DNA of 64,000 nt from Prionace glauca (lineage: Eukaryota; Chordata; Chondrichthyes; Carcharhiniformes; Carcharhinidae). The stretch covers positions 105,984,515 to 106,048,514 of the forward strand of contig CM075729.1 in assembly GCA_037974335.1 (NCBI GenBank), written 5' to 3'. A model generated the notes under the pieces. It had not been told where the DNA came from. It was given only the letters and a program-made list of their open reading frames with translations, and made no database searches. This document shows positions 42,901 through 51,764 of this stretch, one piece after another. Numbering within the stretch: the stretch's first letter is position 1; every line of letters begins with the position of its first letter. The position numbers and the translations under genes are program-made.

Positions 42901-45900
42901 ACAGAGTGAGTCATCACCACCCTCCTGCCTGGACCAAGGACTCGCTAGCATGCCCAGCCCACTCCCATCACCCTGGTCTGATACCATTTGGACCCTTGTC
43001 CTCCTCCAGCCATCCCGGCAGCCTGAACTGGTCCTGAAAGAGTCCGGGGATGTCCGAACTCCAGAGGATGGAGCTGTTGTGGACACTCCCTGGGTGTTGT
43101 ACACACAGTGCATGATATTCAGCCTGTGGTCACGGACAATCTGCACATTTAGGAAGTGGAACCCCTTCTTATTGATGAAGTGCATTCCCTGATCATGTGG
43201 GATCCACTGGATAACGTGAATGCCATCTACAGCCCTCTGCACATGGGGCAGTGCAGTGATGGTGGTGAAGCTGCAGTCCAGGCTTCCTGTTGGGCCTGGC
43301 CCATGTTGAAGTGGATGTAATTGGCTGGATTCCTGGAAGGACCTGGTGGTGTAGAAGTTGAGGGCACCGTGACCATCACTGCCACCGGGAGTGGGTGTCC
43401 TCCTGTGCCTCGAGTTACCAGGTCTGAGGAGCTGAAACAGGTGCCACACTGTCTCCGTACTTAGACAGAGCCAGCAGCATCGTGTGGCTTCCATCATCCC
43501 TGCAAAACATCTACAACTCCTGTACACCCTGAGCCTCCACCTCCTCCTTCCCCTGCCCCCCTCCCCTGTGGCAGGATGTGCTGCCATGTCCTGGCGCTGA
43601 CCGGCAGCCCCCTGCCCTCCTGCTGTGGCTTCTGCCTTCTGGCACGCAGGGTGGGCACAGGTATGGGATGCCAGGCTACCCATTGCGGACCCTTGAAGCT
43701 TGGGTATGAGTGCTATCACCGCAGTGCCTTCCAGGTATTACAGACAGACAGGGCAGGGCAGCCTCGTGACTATCACAGGATGGGTTCCCATCGCAGGCAG
43801 CAGTGCAGAGTCCAGGCAGTGTGAAGAGCCGTGTTAACAACTGCACAGCTCCCGTGCTTGGAGCAGCAGCTGACAGAGCTGCTGTCTGTTACTGTTAGTG
43901 GGGCCTGGGATACAAGATCTGGTGTCAGCCGCAGTGTCTGTCCAGCAGACAGACAGTAAAACAAACAGGTTAATATTTGTGGGTTGGTGATGAACATCAT
44001 GTGACACCCTTCGGGGGTCTCTGTGTAGCCAGGGGCAATGTGTGCACCATGAACCTGCTGCAAGTGGTGACTCCCAGCACTGGTTCCCCCAGGGGAGGTG
44101 CTGGTGTAGTGGCATTGCTGCTGGACTAATCCAGAGACCCAGGGGAATACTCTGGGTACCTGGATTCGAATCCCACCATGGCAGATGGTGAAATTTGAAT
44201 TCAATAGAAGTCTGGAATTAAAAATCTATTGGTGACCATGAAACTGCAATCTATTGTCACAAATACCCATCTTGTTCACTAATGTCCTTTAGGAAAGAAA
44301 ATCTCCCATCTTTACCTGGTCTGGCCTACATGTGACTCCAGACCCACAGCAATGTGGTTGAGTCTTAAATGCTCTCAGGAATGGGTAATAAACGCTGGCC
44401 CAGCCACTGACACCCACATCCCATGAACAAATCAAAAAGCCCCCCACCCCATCCCAGCAACAGTGCAGCACCTGAGTATCCGGTGCCCCCTCCCCCTGAA
44501 CTCCAGGGGCTGCCGCTCAATGGGAATTACCTCCTCACCCTCCTTCACTATTGCTGCCCCAGGCCCAGACTTTTATAAACTATCTGTGATTCATGCTGGA
44601 GTGACGTCACGCTGGAGAGGAGGGGAAGGTACGGGAGGGGGAAAAGGGCCAGGCCAAACTCTAATGATATGTAAACCTATTCAAATGCATGGAAATTGAC
44701 AACCTGCCGGAAAAAATGGCCTGGGAGAATCCCGAACCGACTGACACCAGGCGCAAATTCGATTGTTTGGCTCGCAGCCTATTTCCCTGCCCTGATACAC
44801 CAACCAACCAGTGCAGCAGGGTGGAGAGATCACAGCATCAAGGACCCAGGTTCAATTCCTGGCTTGGGTCACTTTCCTCACAGATTAATGTAATAGATCC
44901 CGGGACAGAGCCGGATGATCATAAACTGGATCAATACTGATTCCTGAGGCAACATCATTCATGTCGATTGTCTAATCAGAGTTTCCTGCACCATAACAGT
45001 GAGGAGACTAGAAAAGGTATTTCATTGGCTGGAAAGAGCTTTGGTGCATCCTGGTGTTGTGAAGCAGGTGGTCAGGAAGGCGAATGGGATGCTGGCCTTC
45101 ATAGCGAGGGGGATTGAATATAAAAGTAGAGAGGTCTTGCTGCAGCTGTATAGGGCATTGATGAGGCTGCAGCTGGAGTACTGTGTGCAGTTTTGGGCGC
45201 CGCACCAGCGCAAGGATATTTTGGCCCTGGAGGGAGTGCAGAGGAGGTTTACTAGGCTGATACCGCAGTTGAGGGGATTGAGCTATGAGGAGAGGCTGAA
45301 TAAACTAGGCTTGTACTCGTTAGAGTTTAGAAGAATGAGGGGAGATCTCATTGAGACATATAAGATGATGAATGGGATGGATAGGATAGAGGTGGAGAGA
45401 CTCTTCCCGCTCAAAAAAGACAGTAGGACTAGGGGGCACAGCCTCAAGATAAAGGGGGGGCGGTTTAGAACAGAGTTGAGGAGGAACTTCTTCACTCAAA
45501 GGGTGGTGAATCTCTGGAATTCTCTGCCCGTTGAAGTGGTGGAGGCTGCCTCGCTAAATATTTTTAAGAAACGGGTTGATGGGTTTTTGATAAGAGAAGG
45601 GATTAAGGGTTATGGGGAGAGGGCGGGAAAGTGGAACTGAGTCACGACAGATCAGCCATGATCTTATTGAATGGCGGGGCAGGCTCGAAGGGCCAGATGG
45701 CCTACTCCTGCTCCTATTTCTTATGTTCTTATGTTCTTGTGTCTTTCTGTATCTGCTTTCTCTCTCACACCTTTTGTCAAAATATATTGGTAACTTTGCA
45801 ATCTAACATCACTGCTCCCAAATCAAAGTACGGATTTTAATTTGTTGAGAACCAGGAGCAGGAGTTGGCCATCTGGTCCCTCAAGCCTGTTCCGCCATTC

Positions 45901-48900
45901 AATAAGATCATGGCCAATCTTCTTGTGGACTCAACTCCACTTACCCGCCCGCTCACCCTTAATTCCTTATCTGTTCAAAAATGTATCTATCCTTGCCTTA
46001 AGCAGGGCACATAGCACTGCTGCTTCACAGCCCCAGGGACCTGAGTTCGATTCCCGGCTTGGGTCACTGTCTGTGTGGAGTTTGCACATACTCCTCGTGT
46101 GTGCGTGGTTTTCCTCCAGGAACTCCGGTTTCCTCCCACAGTCCAATAATGTACGGGTTAGGTTGATTGGCCCGGCTAAAATTGCCCTTAGTGTCCTGAG
46201 GTGTGTAGGTTAGAGGGATTAGTGGGCAAATATGTAGGGATATGGGACTAGGGCCTGGGTGTGATTGTGGTCGGTGCAGACTCGATGGACTGAATGGCCT
46301 CTTTCTGCACTGTAGGGTTTCTATGATTAAAAACATTCAATGAGGTAGCATCAACTGCTTCACTGGGCAGGGAATTCCACAGATTCACAACGCTTTGTGT
46401 GAAGAAGTTCCTCCTCAACTCAGTCCTAAATCGGCTTCCCCTCATTTTGAGGTTATGCCCCCCACTGGAAACAACTTCCTTGCTTCTATCTTATCTATTC
46501 CCTTCATAAACTTAGATGTTTCTATAAGATCTCCCCGCATTCTTCTGAATACCAGTGAGTATAGACCCAGTCTACTCAGTGTCTCCTCATAAGCCAAACC
46601 TCTCAACTCCAGAATCAACCTCGTGAATCTTCTCTGCATCCCCTCCAGTGCCAGTATATCCTTTCCCAAGTAAGGAGACCAAAACTGAACACATACTCCA
46701 GGTGTGGCCTCACCAGCACCTTATACAGCTACAACACAACCTCGCTGTTTTTAAACTCCATCCCTCTGGCAATGAAGGACAAAAGTCCATTTACCTTTTT
46801 AATTACCTGCTGTACCTGCAAATCAACTCCTTCAGATGCCTGCACAAGGACACCCAGGTCCCTCTGCACAGCAGCATGCTGCAATTTTTTACCATTTAAA
46901 TAATAATCCATTTTGCTGTTATTCCGACCAAAATGGCTGACCTCACATTTACCAACATTGTCCTCCATCTGCCATATCCTTGCCCATTCACTTAGATTAT
47001 CTATATCCCTTTACAGACTTTCAGCACCCCCTGCACACTTTGCTCTTCCACCCATCTTACTGTCATCTGCGAATTCTGACACACTACATGGTCCCCAACT
47101 CCAAATCATCTATGTGAATTGTAAACAATTGCAGTCCCAACACTGATCCCTGAGGCACACCACTAGTCACTGATCACCAGAAAAACACCCATTTCGACCC
47201 ATTCTTTGTTTTCTGTCATTTAACCAGTCCTCTATCCACACTAATACATTACCCGTAATATATGCACCTTTATCGAATGTAGCAGTCTTTGGTGCAGTAC
47301 CTTGTCAAATGCCTTCTGGAAATGCAGATACACCACATCCACAGGTTCCCCATTGTCCACTGCACATGTAATGTTCTCAAAGAATTCCACCAAATTAGTC
47401 AAATATGACCTGCTGTACATGAACCCATGCTGCATCTTACCATTGGAACAATTTATATCCAGATGTCTCGCTGTTTCTTCCTTGGTGATAGATTCAAGCA
47501 TTTTCCCTACCACAGAAGTTAAGCTTACCGGCCTATAGTTACCTGCCTTTTGTTTACCTCCTTTTTTAAACCGTGGCGTCACATTTGCTGTTTTCCAATC
47601 TGCGGGAATCACCCCAGAGTCCAGCGAATTCTAGTAAATTGCCACTAGTGCATTTGTAATTCCCCCTGACATCTCTTTTAGTATCCGGGATGCATTCCAT
47701 CAGGACCAGGAGACTTGTCTACCTTTAGCCCCATTAACTTGCCCAACACTACCTCTTTCGTGATAATGATAGCTTCTCGGTTCTCACCTGCCACAGCCTT
47801 CCTGTCATCAATTTTTGGCATGTTATTTGTGTCTTCCACTGTGAAGACCCACACAAAATACCTGTTCAATGCCTCAGCCATTTTCTCATGTCCAGTTATT
47901 ACACCCCGCTTCTCATCCTCGATGGGACCAATGTTTCCTTTCACCACTCTTGTTCATTTTGTATATTTGTAGAAACTTTTGCTATCTGTTTTTATATTCT
48001 GAGCTAGTTTATTCTCGTAATCCATCTTATCTTTCTTTAGCTTTTCTCGTGGCTTTCTGCTGACCTTCAAACATTTCTCAATCCTCTAGGTTCCCATTAA
48101 TCTTTGCCACTTTGTATGTTTTTTTTTCAATTTGATACCGTCCTTTATTTCCTTAGATATCCATGGCTGATTATCTCTTTTTCTACAGTCCTTCCTCATC
48201 ACTGGTATATACTTCTGCTAAGCACTGTGAAAGATCGCTTTGAAAGTTCTCCACTGTTCCTCAACTGTCCCACCATAAAGTTTTTGCTCCCAGTCTACCT
48301 TAGCCACTCCTCCCTCATTCCTTTCTGGTCTCCTTTGTTTAAGCACAAGATACTGGTATTGAATTTTACCTTCTCACGCTCCATCTGTATTTTAAATTCA
48401 ACCGTGCTGTGATCGCTCCTTCCAAGAGGATCCCAAACTGCAAGATCATTAATTATTCCCGACTCATTACCCAGGACCAGATCTAGGAGAACTTGCTCCC
48501 TTATCGGTTCCATTACATACTGTTCAAGGAAGCTGTCAGGGAAACATTCTATGAACTCCTCCTCAAGGCTGCCTTGACTGACCTGGTTTGACCAATTGAT
48601 ATGTAGATTAAAATCCCCCATGATAATTGCTATACCATTTTTACATGCATCACTTATTTCTTTGTTTAGTTCTTGCCCCACCATGATGTTATTATTTGGT
48701 GGTCTATGCCAATTAGTGATTTTTCTACTTACTATTTCTAATTTCCACCCAAATGGATTCAATCTTTTTTGCCATAGAACCTATAACATCTTTCACTACT
48801 GCCCTGATATCACCCTTAAATATCAGAGTTACACTGCCTCCCTTATCTTCCTGTCCATCCCTCCGAACAGTTTGATACCCCTGGATATTCAACTCCCAGC

Positions 48901-51118
48901 CGTGACCATCCCGCAACTCTGTCTCTGTAATGGCCACCAAATTAAACTTATTCGCACTGATTTGTGCTGTCATCTCATTTACCTTGGTTCAAATGCTGCT
49001 AGCATTCAGATAAAGTGCCCTTATGCTAGTTTTTGTACCTTCTTTTTGAATTCTAACACTTCCATTAATAATATCCCCTGAGTCCTCCTTCCTTTTAACT
49101 TTTCTCCTGATTTTTGATGTAGTTGGAACTTTCTCCCCACATTTTGTCCTTGCTCCCTCCTTCTCGGACTCCTTACATAGGTTCCCATCCCCCTGGCATT
49201 ATTAGTTTAAACCCTCCCCAACTGCTCTAGCAAACAATCCCCCTCGGACATCAGTCCCAGTCCTGTCCAGGTGTAATCCATCCAATTTGTACAGGTCCCA
49301 CCTCCCCCAGGACCGGTCCCAATGCCCCTGGAATCTAAAACCCTTTCCCTGATACCATCTCTTCAGCCATGTATTTATCCGATATATCCTCTCATTTCTA
49401 CTCTGACTAGCGTTTGGCACTGGTATTAATTCTGAAATCACTACATTTGAGGTCTGATTTCTTAAATTTCTTCCTAACATTCTCCCTATATTCTGCTTTT
49501 AGGACCTCAACCCTTTTTTGATGTATGTCACTTGTACCAACATGTAATATAACCATGGGCTGTTCACCCTCCCCCTTCACAATGTCCTGCAGCCGCTCTG
49601 AGACATCCTTGACCCGAACACCAGGGAGGCAACATACCATCCTGGAGTCTTGTTTGCAGCCACAGAAACGCTTGTCTATTCTCCTTACAATTGAATCCCC
49701 TATAACTATTCCACTTTTTAACCCCTCCCTCTGCAGCAGAACCAGTCTTGGTGCAACAAGTTTAGCTGCTGCTGCTTTCCCTAGAGAGGTCATTCCTCCC
49801 AACAGTATCCAAAGCGGTATATCTGTTTCACAGGGGAATGGTCACTGGAGATTCCTGCACTACCTGCCTGTCTCTCTTGCTCTGTCGAGTGGTCACCCAT
49901 TCTCTTCCTGCCTGTGGAGTCTGAGCCTGCGGTGTGACCAACTCTCTATACATGCTATTCATAATACTCTCTGACTCGTGGATGCTCCACAGTGTCTCCA
50001 GCCGCCGCTCCAGTTCTGATACTCGAGCTTCCAGGAGATGTAGCTAGAGACACTTCCTGTACACATGCTGACCCAGGAGACTGGAACTGTCCCCAGACTG
50101 TCACATGGAGCAAGAGGAGTAAACCACTGCTTGGAGCTCTCCTGTCATGTCTTACCCCTTTCAATTAAACTTTTGAAAGATGTTTTGTTTCAGATATATA
50201 CAATTTCCTTTCCTTCCTGCTCCTTGTTACTACCGAGTATAACCTTTTCAAACTATAAACCACAGAAATTACACAGAAACACTATAATAGTGTACAACAA
50301 CTACAATGCCAAGCGCAAAAAGAAAATATATTTCCCAATCTGCACTCTCGTTTGTCGCCTCTGCTGCCTGTTTCACCTAACTCCCTGTGTTCATCCAACT
50401 CCCAAAGCACTTCTCTCAGTCAGACAGCATTCTGTGCAGGAAAAATATAACAGTGAGCCGGCCAGGAGCCGAGCCTGGAATCTTCTGGTCTTGTTCTCTG
50501 CTGCTAATATTTTATTGTTTCCTCTATGGTATTACAAAGTACTTGGGTAATAAATCTCCCGTGTTATCTACAGCTCTGCCTGTCAATCTTTAATGGTTCC
50601 ATATCTCACAGAGTCACTCATTTACTGTTAATATATTTCTATAAACTTTTAGTATTAGTCTTTATATTACCTGCACATTTTCCCCATGTCCTTTATCACA
50701 ACTTAATCTTTCTGTTCCTCCATTCTTCCCTCTGTTTCTGGACCTTTCCACTTTCATTGCTCCAAGCTTCTCTGATCTGGGTGTTTTGAACATACAAACA
50801 TGGAGCAGGAGTAGGCCACTCGGCCCCTCGAATCTGCTCTGCCATTCTGTGGTGATGTGATTGTGATCTGAACTCTACTTTCCTCTCTATCTTTCTGTAC
50901 ACTTTCCCTCCCTTGTCAGTCATGATGTTATCTCACATTTATATCTGACAGATACATAATAATGTCTGAGCAAATATCACCCATTTCAAACTCTCCCCAA
51001 AAGATTCAAATTCACCCCAGAGAGAGAGAGAGAGAGTGAGAATGGAAGAGGGAATTCTGTACTTACCGGGAGAGACCCGGGAAAAACACAGGGAGATGGA
51101 GAAAAGGATCAGCAACAT
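30861..51118 (-). CDS. MHC class I heavy chain, divergent, six exons, intact frame
   Basis: Encodes a membrane glycoprotein expected to present ligands with beta-2-microglobulin. Exons (minus): 51118-51067 leader, 35487-35227 alpha-1, 33211-32936 alpha-2, 32818-32540 alpha-3, 31431-31312 transmembrane, 30904-30861 tail. All junctions are phase 1 with GT/AG, and the sum is 1032 nt, 343 residues, with no internal stop. The assignment of exon 1 across a 15.6-kb intron is inference from matching phase, strand and lack of a closer leader. Alpha-2 keeps the C-terminal anchor residues equivalent to T143, K146, W147, Y159 and Y171, but both disulfide cysteines are gone (C101 to Val, C164 to Phe). The alpha-1 anchors equivalent to Y7 and Y59 are changed. 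Alpha-3 has normal Ig cysteines. This points to a non-classical shark lineage; which one I cannot say. Confidence 0.85.
31312..31431 (-). CDS. MHC class I exon 5, connecting peptide and transmembrane segment
   Basis: Acceptor GTGTTTCAG before 31431 and donor G|GTAAGAG at 31312/31311; 120 nt, phase 1 to 1. It encodes EIRGNSGGWSH, then a hydrophobic span LGILVGFVIPALAVISGII (with GIII), and a basic stop-transfer WKRQQR. Confidence 0.85.
31781..31806 (-). ncRNA. Hammerhead-like core, left arm of the palindrome
   Basis: On the minus strand: CTGACGA, one A, GAGG/CCTC stem, GAAA. It mirrors 32321-32346. The core order fits a hammerhead but flanking helices I and III are not evident. Confidence 0.4.
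32321..32346 (+). ncRNA. Hammerhead-like core, right arm of the palindrome
   Basis: CTGACGA at 32321-32327, A, GAGG at 32329-32332, CCTC at 32339-32342, GAAA at 32343-32346. The same pattern with an extra A recurs at 8312. Self-cleavage is unproven. Confidence 0.4.
32540..32818 (-). CDS. MHC class I exon 4, alpha-3 Ig domain
   Basis: 279 nt, phase 1 to 1; acceptor CCCATTACAG, donor G|GTAAGG. It encodes a C1-set Ig domain with the canonical pair LSCLVTGFYP and YSCQIEHSS, the core Trp in VNWLRNGE, and class I-like DIEVNWLRNGE and HSSLAGPKLHQW. This domain normally contacts beta-2-microglobulin and CD8. Confidence 0.95.
32936..33211 (-). CDS. MHC class I exon 3, alpha-2 domain lacking both cysteines
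   Basis: 276 nt, the usual length of class I exon 3, phase 1 to 1; acceptor CTCTCTGACAG, donor G|GTATTG. It begins GIHIFQWITFVEV and includes FGFDGKDYISLE, KTKEKWDSD and YLQGEFVQHLNKYLEAGKE. No cysteine occurs in the whole exon. The family normally has C101 (here Val in FVEV) and C164 (here Phe in GEFV) joined by a disulfide. Confidence 0.95.
33345..34009. repeat. C-rich interspersed sequence in intron 2
   Basis: Not coding on either strand. It contains a GGGATTCTCCC block like that near 44725 (possible DNA-transposon end) and long C-rich stretches. Origin unresolved. Confidence 0.35.
34010..34130 (+). mobile_element. CR1-D fragment
   Basis: About 120 bp matching 17925-18030: VNSEESYLQLQWDLDQLGQW and MELNLGKCEVMH. 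It abuts the alpha-2 relic directly. Confidence 0.7.
34131..34170 (-). pseudogene. Relic of a second MHC class I alpha-2 exon
   Basis: About 40 bp plus its intron acceptor (CTGACAG|GAATTCAC) match the start of exon 3. The translation GIHILQWIWSVEV compares with GIHIFQWITFVEV in the intact exon. Similarity continues into the upstream intron (34171-34230). The rest of the exon is gone, replaced by a CR1-D fragment. It also has Val where C101 is expected. Confidence 0.7.
34318..35183. repeat. 35-bp minisatellite in MHC intron 2
   Basis: About 25 copies of a 35-bp unit with ACTGAGTTCAGTGTCCCAGG and GGTCAGTGCTGGGGG. Units differ by few bases; some are 1-2 bp shorter (GTGTTAGGG variants). It ends 44 bp from the splice donor of the alpha-1 exon. 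Confidence 0.95.
35227..35487 (-). CDS. MHC class I exon 2, alpha-1 domain
   Basis: 261 nt, phase 1 to 1; acceptor TTTTTTTTACAG, donor G|GTAAGA. It encodes DTNTHTVMRTVVSGIEDF, ISTAVVNGVQIGYHDSNTHR and FMAENINSGFWDDITEL, and ends in NQTSG with the conserved N-glycosylation site (NQT). One cysteine (HRCIPR), near class I position 45, has no partner. Residues equivalent to Y7, Y59 and R/Y84 of classical molecules are replaced. Confidence 0.95.
35625..37130. repeat. 19-bp G/C-skewed minisatellite in MHC intron 1
   Basis: Roughly 79 copies of ATCACCACCCCCTCCCCCG (plus strand) with A/G and T/A variants. The minus, transcribed-sense strand is GGGGGAGGGGGTGGTGATC repeated. Three units (57 bp) keep frame, giving the long Pro-rich frame on the plus strand, which is an artefact. 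The array starts 138 bp upstream of the alpha-1 acceptor. Confidence 0.95.
37131..37689. other. C-rich unique stretch
   Basis: C-rich sequence trailing from the minisatellite; no gene recognised. Confidence 0.4.
37690..38210. repeat. ~100-bp direct repeats flanking a CR1-C fragment
   Basis: 37690-37786 and 38113-38210 are diverged direct repeats (shared GAGCTNCATCTCCTCANTACC and GAGGAGCNCT). They enclose a CR1-C piece at 37787-38112 that contains ERVFPPVG. Confidence 0.65.
37787..38112 (+). mobile_element. CR1-C LINE fragment
   Basis: ORF2 C-terminal region, degenerate at first (MEYKSRESLLKLYKA), then open with RKFTRLIPGMKGFSYEE and YSLELSRKRGDLIETY. Close to 51765-52031. It lacks the 3' tail. 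Confidence 0.7.
38330..40245 (+). mobile_element. CR1-G LINE, 5' truncated, degenerate
   Basis: Plus-strand ORF2 from the linker region (GRIKENPKAFYTYVKSKR) through EIFVSSLTTGEVP, QHGFVKGRSCLTNLIEFFEE, MDFSKAFDKVPH, VPQGSVLGHLLF and RKFADDTNVGG to the C-terminus at about 40075. Several frameshifts and stops (for example TGA at about 39882). The tail is GGGCCGAAGGGCCTG then TTCTTTGTTCTTTA. Confidence 0.8.
40246..41465 (+). other. Possible Harbinger second-gene remnant
   Basis: Translation with breaks gives a Pro-rich acidic start (NDPDAFNPPTPLLLR), then VRLLEESNRFLSQEVV and VESLGQGLVTMADRM. This is reminiscent of the Myb/SANT-type accessory proteins of PIF/Harbinger elements. It is separated from the transposase remnant by a CR1-E LINE. 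Weak. Confidence 0.3.
41466..42860 (+). mobile_element. CR1-E LINE, 5' truncated
   Basis: ORF2 from the active-site region (ISKFADDTMMAG) to near the C-terminus, open for about 230 codons before a frameshift near 42160. The 3' UTR includes the SINE-like module (about 42535-42665) and a GGGCCGAAGGGCCTG hairpin, ending in a TTCTTTG tail. Inserted between the two parts of a Harbinger-like remnant. Confidence 0.85.
42870..43720 (-). pseudogene. PIF/Harbinger-type transposase remnant
   Basis: An open minus-strand frame carries LSTETVWHLFQLLRP, LNFYTTRSFQES, VQRAVDGIHV and INKKGFHFLNVQIVRDHRL. These match the order of HARBI1/PIF transposases (ETVWxL.QLL; LxFYATGSFQ; DGTHVxI; NRKGFHSINVQVVCD). The DDE second aspartate lies in the IVRDHRL segment. 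The frame shifts away from the family pattern at both ends. A CRE and TATA-like pair lies upstream at 44572-44609. Confidence 0.55.
43721..44095. other. Unassigned, probably Harbinger 5' region
   Basis: No recognised gene; it lies between the transposase remnant and a SINE. Confidence 0.35.
44096..44430 (+). mobile_element. tRNA-derived SINE, third type
   Basis: Head with an A-box-like TGGTGTAGTGGCATTGCTG and a B box GGATTCGAATCCC. The body includes GGTCTGGCCTACATGTGACTC and the end CTGACACCCACATCCCATGAA-like (given in part). It is distinct from the HE1-type copies in body and end. Confidence 0.7.
44572..44609 (-). promoter_or_regulatory. CRE plus TATA-like pair
   Basis: TGACGTCA at 44602-44609 and, on the minus strand, TTTATAAAAG at 44571-44580, about 22 bp downstream. 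The spacing suits a minus-strand promoter, perhaps of the Harbinger-like transposase unit. Confidence 0.35.
44805..44880 (+). repeat. SINE head fragment
   Basis: GGTTCAATTCCTGGCTTGGG matches the B-box region of the HE1-type SINE; the rest is lost. Confidence 0.4.
45061..45742 (+). mobile_element. CR1-A LINE, 5' truncated, open frame
   Basis: ORF2 C-terminal ~190 codons open to the stop at 45640, from QVVRKANGMLAF to GYGERAGKWN. The 3' UTR and (TTATGTTC)n tail match 1287-1945 almost exactly. Confidence 0.85.
46003..46327 (+). mobile_element. HE1-type SINE inserted in the old CR1
   Basis: Plus-strand SINE with B box GAGTTCGATTCCCGGCTTGG, body ACTCCGGTTTCCTCCCACAG and a tail with CTGTAGGGTTTCTATGATT. 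The LINE resumes on both sides with continuous consensus order. Confidence 0.8.
49207..50165 (-). pseudogene. CR1 ORF1 remnant with esterase-like domain
   Basis: An N-terminal coiled coil (LEARVSELERRLETLW) is followed by an SGNH-type esterase region: GIVIGDSIVRR (Ser block), LHVGTSDIHQ and DGLHLDRTGTD (Asp/His block). All three blocks still carry the expected catalytic residues. Frames are broken near 49445. Confidence 0.7.
50166..50790. other. Mostly unassigned; holds a tRNA-like fragment
   Basis: Apart from 50453-50489 I see no gene or familiar repeat. Confidence 0.4.
50453..50489 (-). tRNA. tRNA-Arg-like 3' half (pseudo)
   Basis: On the minus strand, CAGAAGATTCCAGGCTCGG and CTCCTGGCCGGCTCA match, with few changes, the anticodon-stem to acceptor half of vertebrate tRNA-Arg. 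The 5' half is not recognisable, so it is not a working tRNA. Confidence 0.45.
50793..50890 (-). repeat. Decayed CR1-C-like tail fragment
   Basis: ACATGGAGCAGGAGTAGGCC and CGGCCCCTCGAATCTGCTC are CR1 3' tail landmarks; nothing else is left. Confidence 0.5.
51067..51118 (-). CDS. MHC class I leader exon, copy 2 (exon 1 of the gene at 35-31 kb)
   Basis: ATG at 51118 opens MLLILFSISLCFSRVSP, then a phase-1 donor G|GTAAGTACAG at 51067/51066, matching the phase of the alpha-1 acceptor. It is the nearest upstream leader to the intact class I exons. Linking them gives a complete frame. Confidence 0.75.
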
Positions 51119-51184
51119 TCTGGGAATCCACTGTCCCGATTCCAATCAGTGACTGGGTATTAAACACTCTGAGGATAAAATAAC

Positions 51185-51437
51185 TTTATAAACTCGGAGG
51201 AAAACAGGAAAAAACAAAAACTTTATCCAGACTCCATTTTTCTGTCGATGTTGAACTTTGCTCATTTCCTTATTGCAGAACCAGAGGATGCCTGATTGGT
51301 TCACTCGGAAAATCATCCCATTAAAGAGATCAACAGTCAGTCTATTCCTAGTTACCAGGAAGATCAAACTCAGACAGGTTCAGATTCAGGCTGATAAAAA
51401 TCTAATCTTTACCCAGTGCCTTTCACAAAGTGAAACC
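51185..51437 (-). promoter_or_regulatory. Class I promoter candidates: TATA, CCAAT and ISRE-like
   Basis: On the minus strand upstream of the ATG: TTTATAAA at 51185-51192 (67 bp away), CCAAT in AACCAATCAG at about 51292-51301, and GGTTTCACTTTGTG at 51424-51437, close to an interferon response element (GTTTCNNTTTC). The spacing is looser than in mammalian class I promoters. No clear X box seen. Confidence 0.45.
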
Positions 51438-51764
51438 TCCCCAAGGACAGCTTTATAAAACAAAGATTGACCCAGAGACACACACAGCACAGTGCACAAA
51501 AACTGTCTCCAAATTCCAGGGTTAAAGGAGTGTTTTAAAGAGAGGCTGCACAGAGGTGTAGGGAGGGGATTACAGAGTGAAGGACTGAGGTTACTGAAGG
51601 CACAGTCTCCAGTGTGGGGGAGATTCTAATCCCTGATACTGGAGATGTCAGAATGAGAGGAACACAGAGGTCTCACAGAGTTTGTGAAACTGGAGGGGAT
51701 TACAGAAATAGGAAGATGTGTGGACATGGAGAGATTTCAATTTTAAAACACAGGGCAGAGGGAA

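Larger units (their letters stand above)
45846..50165 (-). mobile_element. Old, nearly complete CR1-A-like LINE, split by a SINE
   Basis: Minus-strand order: ORF1 50165-49207, endonuclease 48973-48300, RT linker and RT 47950-47240, C-terminal block 46970-46330. A SINE follows (46003-46327), then the 3' tail at 46002-45846. Landmarks: VIGDSIVRRIDKRFC (ORF1), AITETELRDGHGW and IIMGDFNLHINW (EN), VDKSPGPDGMHPGY and NYRPVSLTSVVGK (RT). Broken by many frameshifts and stops, so it is far older than the other CR1-A copies. Confidence 0.8.
50960..51747 (-). repeat. Duplicated class I 5' block, copy 2
   Basis: Matches 8430-9210 closely, including the leader exon, TATA-like box and upstream flank. Unlike copy 1 it retains a segment with an ISRE-like motif at 51424-51437. 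This supports an ancestral duplication of the whole 5' region. Confidence 0.85.
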
